In this document: positions 1 through 4,607 of the stretch, piece after piece | Layout of the letters: every line of letters starts with the position of its first letter | How positions within the stretch are numbered: position 1 is the stretch's first letter | Assembly (NCBI GenBank): GCA_964392385.1 | Contig: CAYMPR010000055.1 | Coordinates: 1 to 5,944 of the forward strand | DNA length: 5,944 nucleotides | Direction of reading: 5' to 3' | Source of the DNA: MWEH01 sp964392385 | Lineage (GTDB): Bacteria; Bacillota; Clostridia; Christensenellales; DTU072 | The notes under the pieces: generated by a model | The model's database searches: none | What the model saw: only the letters and a program-made list of their open reading frames with translations | Told to the model about the DNA's origin: nothing | Program-made: the position numbers and the translations under genes

Positions 1-110
1 CTTTTCCTATGCAACCGCATAGGATAAACAGGACCGTCGGTGGCTACGACATAATAATTTTGTGGCCTGTAGGGGAAACCCTCCGACGGTTATTTTATTA
101 ATTAGGATTA
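1..110 (+). repeat. Leader repeat copy A (contains the three-way junction)
   Basis: This segment is related to copy B at 135-190. Block 1 (1-32) aligns to 135-164 with a near-identical end, AGGATAAACWGG (21-32 and 153-164). Block 2 (90-108) matches 172-190 at 17 of 19 positions (TTATTTTATTAATYAGGAY). In copy A the blocks are separated by 57 bases (33-89), essentially the whole three-way-junction element. In copy B they are separated by only 7 bases. Either the structured element was inserted into or lost from an ancestral repeat, or the leader is the edge of a longer array of such units. Confidence 0.55.
5..90 (+). ncRNA. Candidate structured RNA upstream of the reverse transcriptase
   Basis: Seen directly: a perfect 8-bp hairpin (5-12 with 17-24, loop AACC), then a three-way junction. 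The junction's outer stem is 8 perfect pairs (33-40 with 83-90). One inner arm is 42-49 with 60-67, containing two G-U wobbles (45/64 and 48/61). The other is a short arm 71-74 with 79-82 capped by a GAAA tetraloop (75-78). The wobbles and GNRA loop make sense only if the + strand is transcribed, the same direction as the RT starting at 277. RT systems often use an adjacent RNA as template, primer or cofactor (DGR template/spacer RNA, retron msr-msd, DRT-associated RNAs). I infer a role of that kind but cannot assign a family. The true 5' end may lie left of the window. Confidence 0.6.
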
Positions 111-205
111 AAGATGCCCGTAACGTGGAAATATCTTATCCGAGCAAGAAGAAGGATAAACTGGTGATTGATTATTTTATTAATCAGGACAAAAAACTAG
201 CTTAA
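110..205 (+). other. Coding-like open frame in the RT leader, no start codon
   Basis: The frame ending at the TAA at 203-205 is open back to position 23 but has no ATG. From about 110 it reads like real protein (for example NVEISYPSKKKDKLVIDYF, then INQDKKLA), with AAG/GAT/CTG-style codons. It overlaps repeat copy B. It may be the 3' end of a gene whose start was lost, or chance coding potential. In the equivalent frame copy A has a stop (TAG) where copy B has CAG. I do not recognise a family. Confidence 0.22.
135..190 (+). repeat. Leader repeat copy B (junction element absent)
   Basis: Partner of copy A. It retains both conserved blocks but replaces the 57-base structured segment with 7 bases (165-171). 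Its first block can still form a weaker 6-bp hairpin (136-141 with 154-159), matching the position of the 5-24 hairpin in copy A although the loop differs. It ends 86 bases before the RT start. A degenerate last unit next to the effector gene is one reading; a decayed duplicate is another. Confidence 0.5.
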
Positions 206-264
206 CTGACATATATTTTGAATGAGAGAAGAAGAATTAACTATGAACTAAGTGATGATTAAAT

Positions 265-279
265 AAGGAAAAAAGATTG
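265..279 (+). promoter_or_regulatory. RBS and TTG start of the RT gene
   Basis: AAGGA at 265-269 is 7 bases before a TTG at 277-279. The next in-frame ATG is about 77 residues in, past conserved N-terminal RT sequence, so the TTG start is the supported choice. Confidence 0.7.
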
Positions 280-1352
280 GAACTAATAAATGGTTTATCC
301 AATATAGAAGAAAAACTGAAGAAAGAGCAATTGGATGTATATGATAGAGTAATCTCGTTTGAAAACCTGTATAGGGCGCATAGGCGAGCAAGACTTGGAA
401 AACGACACAAGAAAGAGGTAATTGATTTTGAGCTGAATTTATCGGAAAACTTATGGAAAATATATAATGAGTTAAAACACCAAGAATATGAGGTAGGAAA
501 ATATCATATGTTTATGATATATGACCCTAAAGAAAGAGAAATACAAGCAATTTCATATAGAGATAGGATTGTTCAACACTGTATTTGCGACAACTATTTT
601 ACCCCACTTTTAGAAAAGCATCTAATATATACAAATGTAGCCTGTAGGAAAGATAAAGGCACAGATTTTGCTGTTAAATATATTAGAAAATGTTTAACGA
701 AAATCTCAAAAAATAGAACTGGAAATGAGTGCTATTTAAAAATTGATATCTCCAAGTATTTTAATAGCATTGACCATGAGGTGCTAAAAGGAAAAATAAG
801 GGAAATTGTAAAAGACGAAAAAACGGTAAAGCTTCTAGATAAAATAATTGATAGTTATGAGTATATAGAAGGAAAAGGTCTTCCTATGGGAAACCAGACA
901 AGCCAAAACTTTGCATTACTTTATCTTAATAATATAGATAAATATATAAAAGAAAAGTTAAGGATCAAACATTATTTGAGATATATGGATGATATGGTTA
1001 TCTTTTTCGAGAACAAGGATAAGGCAAAAGAGAATTTCATAAAAATCAAAGAGAAAATTGAAGAGGAAAGATTATTAGTTAATCCAAAATCTCAAATAGG
1101 AGTAATTGATAGAGGAATTAATTTTTTAGCATGGAACTTTAAAATTTCGCAGAGTGGTAAAATAATTCAAACGGTAAAAAAGGAAACAAGAAAAAGAATA
1201 TTAAGAAAATGTAAGACGAAAGTATATTTTGATTCTAAAGATAGAAAGATAACAAGAACGGATATATTAGCCACATTTGAAAGCTATAAAGGTCTGCTTT
1301 TAAAAAGAAATATATACTGTAGTCATTTTATGAATAAAGTATCAAAGATTTT
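277..1352 (+). CDS. Reverse transcriptase, DGR-like SQ type, C-terminus lost in gap
   Basis: RNA-directed DNA polymerase, of which 358 residues are visible before the assembly gap. Motifs in order: the conserved N-terminal RT region YDPKEREIQAISYRDRIVQH (about 82-101); motif A KIDISKYFNSID (155-166) with catalytic D157; the motif-B region GLPMGNQTSQ (201-210); motif C YMDD (236-239) with the D238/D239 pair; motif D-like LLVNPKSQI (266-274); and INFLAWNF (281-288) as motif E. The SQ ending of motif B separates it from group II intron and retron RTs, which usually have SP, and points to DGR RTs or close relatives. No maturase (X/HNH) domain is seen. A conserved-looking tail (ATFESYKGLLLKRN, about 332-345) suggests the real C-terminus is a few dozen residues further on, inside the gap. 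Leader structure and repeats lie just upstream. No avd, template repeat or target gene is in the window, so DGR membership is inference; a defence or domesticated RT is possible. Confidence 0.93.
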
Positions 1353-1452
1353 NNNNNNNNNNNNNNNNNNNNNNNNNNNNNNNNNNNNNNNNNNNNNNNN
1401 NNNNNNNNNNNNNNNNNNNNNNNNNNNNNNNNNNNNNNNNNNNNNNNNNNNN
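1353..1452. other. Assembly gap (100 N)
   Basis: Exactly 100 undetermined bases, the usual placeholder for a scaffold gap of unknown size. The RT 3' end, and possibly other genes, are missing here. The in-frame residues read after the gap (GNENG then stop) should not be taken as the RT C-terminus. Confidence 0.97.
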
Positions 1453-1481
1453 GGGAATGAAAACGGTTAATTTATGGGAAT

Positions 1482-1508
1482 GGGAGATACTTAAAAGAAG
1501 CATATCCC
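1482..1508. other. Imperfect hairpin after the gap
   Basis: Bases 1482-1492 pair with 1498-1508 in 9 of 11 positions around a 5-base loop (1493-1497). There is no T-run after it, so it is not a typical intrinsic terminator. Its role is unknown. Confidence 0.3.
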
Positions 1509-1549
1509 AGCAAATTTATCTTATAGAAAGACAAACGAATATTTATGTA

Positions 1550-1578
1550 TTGCTATTGTGCGCACAAATTAGTAAACT
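1550..1578 (+). promoter_or_regulatory. Putative antitoxin promoter with palindromic operator
   Basis: TTGCTA (1550-1555) and TAAACT (1573-1578) are separated by 17 bases, a moderate sigma-A-like match. A perfect 12-bp palindrome, TTGTGCGCACAA (1556-1567), fills most of the spacer. Antitoxins with a ribbon-helix-helix domain usually repress their own operon by binding a palindrome at the promoter, so this is the likely operator. The inference rests on position and symmetry only. Confidence 0.45.
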
Positions 1579-1610
1579 TTAGTAAGAAAGATAAAAATAT
1601 AGGAGCAAAA

Positions 1611-1916
1611 ATGCAAAAAACCACAAATCTTAATGTTAGAATCGAGCCAGACGTAAAAGAAAAGGCAGAGGGAATATTGTCTTCACTAGGAATCTCTGTT
1701 TCAAGTGCTATAAACATGTTTTTTAAGCAAATAATTTTGCAAAATGGCATACCTTTTGAGCTTAAGATTAAGCCCAATCCACCTATTTCAACAAAAGAAC
1801 TAACCGAAAAAGATTTTAAAAACGAGATAGAAAAAGGGTTTCTAGAAGCAGAAAAAATAGATACTATTACTGCCTCGGATGCTTTTGCCGATATCCGAAA
1901 GAAATTTGGTTTATGA
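1611..1916 (+). CDS. RelB/DinJ-family antitoxin
   Basis: 101-residue antitoxin that in this family binds and neutralises a RelE/YafQ-type mRNA-cleaving toxin and represses its own operon. The N-terminal ribbon-helix-helix is clear: beta strand TTNLNVRIE (4-12), helix A (about 14-27), turn and helix B SVSSAINMFFKQIILQNG (29-46), then IPFEL (47-51), matching the family's characteristic G-[IL]-PFEL end. The C-terminal half (60-101) is charged and helical, as expected for the toxin-binding tail. The start at 1611 is chosen because AGGAG (1601-1605) lies 5 bases upstream and the RHH strand begins at residue 4. An ATG at 1545 would add 22 residues unlike the family, lacks an RBS and would run through the promoter. 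A full toxin gene does not follow: only 159 bases separate this gene from the next, so it appears to be an orphan or relic antitoxin. Confidence 0.88.
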   Translation: MQKTTNLNVRIEPDVKEKAEGILSSLGISVSSAINMFFKQIILQNGIPFELKIKPNPPISTKELTEKDFKNEIEKGFLEAEKIDTITASDAFADIRKKFGL

Positions 1917-2029
1917 AATACAGCGAAGACATAAAAAAACAAGAAAAAAGTTATTTTTATGAGAAAACTTGGCTACAATTAATGCCCGAGAAAAGAAAAC
2001 CCTCTGCATTGACTACATATGCCCCTTAA
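1913..2029 (+). CDS. 38-residue ORF overlapping the antitoxin stop
   Basis: ATG at 1913-1915 overlaps the antitoxin TGA in an ATGA arrangement, the translational-coupling layout usual for an antitoxin-toxin pair. The frame gives 38 residues beginning MKYSEDIKKQEKSYFYEK and stops at 2027-2029. RelE/YafQ toxins are usually about 85-100 residues and I see no recognisable toxin motif. It may be the truncated remnant of the toxin, a very short unrelated protein, or noncoding. The -35 box of the next gene's promoter lies inside its end, which favours a remnant. Confidence 0.3.
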   Translation: MKYSEDIKKQEKSYFYEKTWLQLMPEKRKPSALTTYAP

Positions 2030-2037
2030 TATATAAT
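2009..2037 (+). promoter_or_regulatory. Strong sigma-A promoter for the metallophosphoesterase gene
   Basis: TTGACT (2009-2014), a 17-base spacer and TATAAT (2032-2037): one mismatch from full consensus. It lies 38 bases before the ATG at 2076, so the phosphoesterase gene is probably transcribed independently of the antitoxin gene. Confidence 0.8.
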
Positions 2038-2075
2038 TAAAATGTTCTAAAAAAGGAAAATATAAGGAAGGATTT

Positions 2076-3434
2076 ATGCAAAAAACAGAAAAAAGTTTAG
2101 CAAAAAACAAGCCGGAAAAGATAAAAAAAGAAAAAAGAGTTAAAACTATTAGAGAGAAGAAAAGATCAAGGAAAAAAGCCTTGATTATTACTAGCACCGT
2201 AGCCGTAGTTATTGGCTTTTTCTTTATTATCATCGCTATAATAAACGCTGCAGGGTATGCATCGCTAGTTAGATATGTAGAAACCTTTGATAAGGTGGTA
2301 TATAGTGACCCTGTTTTAATTCCAGAGGTTGATACGGATGGTTACCATACCTTTACGACAGATGGGGAATTCAAAGTATTACAATTAACAGATATTCATA
2401 TTGGGGCGGGAGCATTTAGTTTTTCCAAAGACAAAAAAGCAATTAATGCTGTAGCTGCTATGATAACTGCTGAAAAGCCCGATTTAGTGGTTTTTACTGG
2501 CGATGTGGTTTACCCTGTGCCTCCGCAAGCAGGAACTGGAGATAATCTAAAAGGAGCCACCGTTATTGCAAATTTAATGGAAGAACTAGGAGTATATTGG
2601 ACAATAGTTTTTGGAAATCATGATACCGAGTCATATAGTAAGTACGATAGAAAAGCTATCTCTGAATTTTATGAAAAAGATGAGTTTTCATATTGCTTAT
2701 TCCAAAGAGGGAAAGAAGACGTAGAAGGATATGGGAACTCAATTATTAAAGTAAAAAGAACAAGCGGACTTGTGTCACAAGCTCTCGTAATGATAGACTC
2801 ACAAGCCTATGTTCCTGGCAGCTTTTTAGGGTTAGATTGGAAGTACGATAACATAAAACAAAGCCAAGTGGATTGGTACGCAGAGGAAATACTTAAAATA
2901 AATGCAGCTAATGTATCGCTACTATCAACAATGTTTATCTCGAATCCTGAAGATTTTAGTACGGTAAAATCATTAATGTTTTTCCATATTCCACTTAAAG
3001 AAATGAAAACAGCATATGATGAATTAGTGGCAAATAATTATCAAAATACAGTTGATACAAAATACATTTCTGGCTCAATCCACGAAAAAGACCCTGGAAT
3101 ATATCCTGGAGATGGTGAAGATCAAATGTTTGAGAAAATATTGGAACTAGGATCTACTAAAGGGATGTTCTACGGGCATGATCACTTTAATAATCTTTCA
3201 ATTGAGTATAAGGGCGTGAAAATGACATACGGAAAGAGCATCGATTATTTAGCATATGCAGGAATACAAAGCTTAGGAACACAAAGGGGATGCACAATTA
3301 TTTTAGTAGATGGTAATGGTAATAGCACTTGGAGCGATGAAAACTATTATCAAGACAAGTATCCATCAAAGTACCCTAAAGAAGAAGTCACCATGCAGTG
3401 GGAAACCGATCAGATAGTTGTAGAACAACAATAG
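2076..3434 (+). CDS. Membrane-anchored calcineurin-like metallophosphoesterase
   Basis: 452-residue phosphoesterase of the calcineurin-like (metallophos) superfamily, probably a Dcr2-type branch. It should hydrolyse a phosphomonoester or diester with a two-metal centre; the substrate cannot be told. A very basic N-terminus (1-35, mostly Lys/Arg) is followed by one hydrophobic segment (about 35-58), with no cleavage site evident: an N-in signal anchor that places the enzyme outside the membrane. Metal-binding motifs occur in order: TDIH (105-108; D106, H108), GDVV (142-145; D143), GNHD (180-183; N181, H182), FFHIPL (302-307; H304) and GHDH (367-370; H368, H370). The catalytic set is complete. 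RBS AAGGA (2064-2068) is 7 bases before the ATG, and a near-consensus promoter precedes it. It appears monocistronic, ending at the terminator at 3597. A degraded copy of its last 60 or so bases follows the stop. Confidence 0.92.
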   Translation: MQKTEKSLAKNKPEKIKKEKRVKTIREKKRSRKKALIITSTVAVVIGFFFIIIAIINAAGYASLVRYVETFDKVVYSDPVLIPEVDTDGYHTFTTDGEFKVLQLTDIHIGAGAFSFSKDKKAINAVAAMITAEKPDLVVFTGDVVYPVPPQAGTGDNLKGATVIANLMEELGVYWTIVFGNHDTESYSKYDRKAISEFYEKDEFSYCLFQRGKEDVEGYGNSIIKVKRTSGLVSQALVMIDSQAYVPGSFLGLDWKYDNIKQSQVDWYAEEILKINAANVSLLSTMFISNPEDFSTVKSLMFFHIPLKEMKTAYDELVANNYQNTVDTKYISGSIHEKDPGIYPGDGEDQMFEKILELGSTKGMFYGHDHFNNLSIEYKGVKMTYGKSIDYLAYAGIQSLGTQRGCTIILVDGNGNSTWSDENYYQDKYPSKYPKEEVTMQWETDQIVVEQQ

Positions 3435-3453
3435 GATACGAGAGGCAATAGAA

Positions 3454-3516
3454 ACCCTTAAGAAGAAGCCACAGCAGAGTAAAACCGATCATATAGTCGT
3501 AGAGTAGGAATTAGGA
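3454..3516 (+). repeat. Decayed partial copy of the phosphoesterase gene end
   Basis: This stretch resembles 3373-3437, the 3' end of the phosphoesterase gene. CCCTTAAGAAGAAG (3455-3468) matches 3374-3387 at 13 of 14 positions, and 3482-3503 matches 3403-3424 at 20 of 22. The spacing differs by small indels, and stops interrupt the frame that corresponds to the original. It is either a local duplication of about 80 bases or the last trace of a tandem paralogue that was deleted. Confidence 0.7.
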
Positions 3517-3596
3517 TGATTCAATCCCTAAGGCAAAACGGTATCTAAAACAAACAAAAAAGATAGGGCGAAGGAAGAGATAAAAAAAATAAAAAG

Positions 3597-3624
3597 AAGC
3601 GGATTCTTTCGGATCCGCTTTTTT
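3597..3624 (+). terminator. Intrinsic terminator after the phosphoesterase gene
   Basis: AAGCGGAT (3597-3604) pairs perfectly with ATCCGCTT (3613-3620). The stem can extend to 10 pairs with a TTTC loop and is followed by T's to 3624. It sits 162 bases beyond the stop codon, after the decayed repeat. The A-rich sequence before the stem could also support weaker reverse termination. Confidence 0.9.
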
Positions 3625-3641
3625 AGAAACAAATAGAATAG

Positions 3642-3823
3642 TATCAAGGGAAAAGCATATCCTTGGAACTTTTTGCAGCGGAAAAAGGAAACATTGATAA
3701 GATAAAGAATAAGTATATTCTTATGCTGTTACGAAAAAAAGTGCCAAAGCAATAATATTCGGAATAGGAAATAACAAAAAAGTAATCAAAGAAAGATATT
3801 ATACCAACTTATTGACTAAATAG
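3642..3823 (+). pseudogene. Possible frameshifted gene remnant
   Basis: Two overlapping frames look protein-like. One runs from 3642 to TAA at 3753-3755 and includes SLELFAAEKGNIDKIKNKY. The other runs from 3713 to TAG at 3821-3823 and includes AKAIIFGIGNNKKVIKER. Neither has a convincing start with an RBS. Joined by a frameshift near 3713-3730 they would make a plausible C-terminal fragment of about 60 residues. I do not recognise a family, and AT-rich chance ORFs remain possible. Nothing else gene-like is visible between the terminator and the next promoter. Confidence 0.22.
3705..3722. repeat. 7-bp inverted repeat upstream of the AbiEi-like gene
   Basis: AAGAATA (3705-3711) and TATTCTT (3716-3722) form a perfect inverted repeat with a 4-base centre. 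AbiEi-type antitoxins bind inverted repeats upstream of their operon, but this one is about 90 bases upstream of the -35 box, so an operator role is only a weak suggestion. Confidence 0.25.
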
Positions 3824-3839
3824 TAGAAAAGAGTATAAT
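3812..3839 (+). promoter_or_regulatory. Sigma-A promoter for the AbiEi-like gene
   Basis: TTGACT (3812-3817), a 16-base spacer and TATAAT (3834-3839), 31 bases before the ATG at 3871. GAGG at 3860-3863 is the RBS, 7 bases from the start. Confidence 0.75.
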
Positions 3840-3870
3840 AATTATTGAAAAGAGTAGTTGAGGTATATAA

Positions 3871-4518
3871 ATGCGACCGAATAAATTGTCACAAGAAAAC
3901 ATATTGAATAGAATGGTGGCTCATTTTGGAATAGGTGAGCCGATATTTACGGATGAGATAATTAAGATATTAGATGAATATTCAAGAGCAAGAGTATTCC
4001 AGATTTTAGAGGAACTTGTAAAAAGCGGGAATATTAACCGTTACACTAATGGAGTGTATTTTTTTCCTAAAATAAGTTTTTTTGGGCAGCCTTTACCTAT
4101 TGATATAGAGAAAATTATTACTAGAAAATACATAAGAAATACCGAAAGCGTTTATGGATATTACTCAGGTGTTACTTTATATAATATGCTTGGATTTACA
4201 AATCAGGTTCCAAACATAAGGGAAATTACCACGATGAATGAAACTACTAGGGTAAGAGAGATTACTCTTAATAAAAAAACCATCATATTGAAAAGAGCAA
4301 GAGGCACCATCAATAAAGAGAATGTAGGGGTAATGCAACTATTAGAGGTCTTTGATAAGATTGAATTACCTCTTAAAAAAAATCAACTTGAAAACATAAG
4401 GTCTTTAGCTGAAAATGGCGTTTTCAAAGCAAAAACTATTGCAGAATGTGCTGTTTTTTTTCCAAAAAGAGCTTTAGCAAACCTAATGAAATCGGATGTC
4501 GCAAATATTATTGTATAA
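3871..4518 (+). CDS. AbiEi-type (DUF6088-like) antitoxin, type IV TA family
   Basis: 215-residue protein resembling the AbiEi antitoxin side of type IV toxin-antitoxin/abortive infection systems. In those systems it represses the operon and counteracts an AbiEii nucleotidyltransferase toxin without binding it directly. Residues about 8-64 form a winged-helix region (ILNRMVAHFG, then ARVFQILEELVKSGNINRY) ending in the wing NGVYFFPK (60-67). The following core, with YGYYSGVTLYNMLGFTNQVPN (95-115) and TIILKRAR (137-144), matches the DUF6088 pattern of GYY-G--L-N-LG--TQVPN and a basic strand. It has its own promoter and GAGG RBS. The expected toxin gene is missing: the next gene is a peptidase. 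The stop overlaps an ATG (4518-4520) in a TAATG coupling arrangement, but that frame ends after three codons. Family assignment is from recognition of motifs, not a search. Confidence 0.82.
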   Translation: MRPNKLSQENILNRMVAHFGIGEPIFTDEIIKILDEYSRARVFQILEELVKSGNINRYTNGVYFFPKISFFGQPLPIDIEKIITRKYIRNTESVYGYYSGVTLYNMLGFTNQVPNIREITTMNETTRVREITLNKKTIILKRARGTINKENVGVMQLLEVFDKIELPLKKNQLENIRSLAENGVFKAKTIAECAVFFPKRALANLMKSDVANIIV

Positions 4519-4538
4519 TGACAAGGTAAAATTCACTC

Positions 4539-4567
4539 TTGTCTAAAAAGAGGCTAGGTGATATAAT
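4539..4567 (+). promoter_or_regulatory. Promoter for the M28 peptidase gene
   Basis: TTGTCT (4539-4544), 17 bases, then TATAAT (4562-4567), 40 bases before the ATG at 4608. The -35 box overlaps the right arm of a weak inverted repeat, GACAAG (4520-4525) with CTTGTC (4538-4543), which might be a regulatory site. The gene therefore need not be co-transcribed with the AbiEi-like gene. Confidence 0.65.
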
Positions 4568-4607
4568 AAAAACTAGATTTTACGCTTAAATAGGAGGAGA
4601 GAAGGCA

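Larger units (their letters stand above)
1454..1582 (+). other. Open frame running out of the gap, unrecognised
   Basis: A frame open from the gap edge to TAG at 1580-1582 gives about 42 residues, including MKTVNLWEWEILKR and ERQTNIYVLLLCAQISKL. It could be the C-terminal tail of a gene lost in the gap, or a small ORF from ATG 1457, but there is no visible RBS because the sequence begins at 1453. It overlaps the putative antitoxin promoter. I do not recognise it. Confidence 0.15.

Noticed and set aside
90..190. Rolling-circle template between the two 19-base repeats giving an endless ORF, as in DRT2
   Set aside because: The repeat-to-repeat unit is 82 bases, so a concatemer would shift through all three frames, and both strands contain stops.
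218..247. RT promoter TTGAAT (218-223) with TATGAA (242-247)
   Set aside because: Both boxes are weak, with an 18-base spacer; such matches are common in AT-rich DNA, and the RT may be transcribed with the upstream RNA.
1..276. CRISPR-like array or group II intron RNA in the RT leader
   Set aside because: Only two divergent copies with unequal spacing are visible, and there is no domain V-like hairpin; the RT lacks a maturase region and has SQ rather than SP.
1..276. DGR template repeat
   Set aside because: I see no A-rich, AAC-codon-rich segment of about 100 bases, and the differences between the two leader copies are not concentrated at adenines.
1353..1470. RT reading frame continuing across the Ns to a stop at 1468-1470
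   Set aside because: The gap length is arbitrary, so the frame after it is meaningless for the RT; only 277-1352 is supported.
1545..1610. N-terminal extension of the antitoxin from ATG 1545
   Set aside because: It has no RBS, overlaps the likely promoter and palindrome, and adds 22 residues not seen in the family; ATG 1611 has AGGAG at the right distance.
1553..1942. Reverse-strand 129-codon open frame
   Set aside because: It lies antisense to the clear RelB/DinJ antitoxin, has no RBS, and has a phenylalanine/serine-rich composition typical of the shadow of a lysine/glutamate-rich gene.
1979..2233. Reverse-strand 84-codon open frame
   Set aside because: It is the antisense of the Lys-rich N-terminus of the phosphoesterase and of its promoter, with no RBS or family resemblance.
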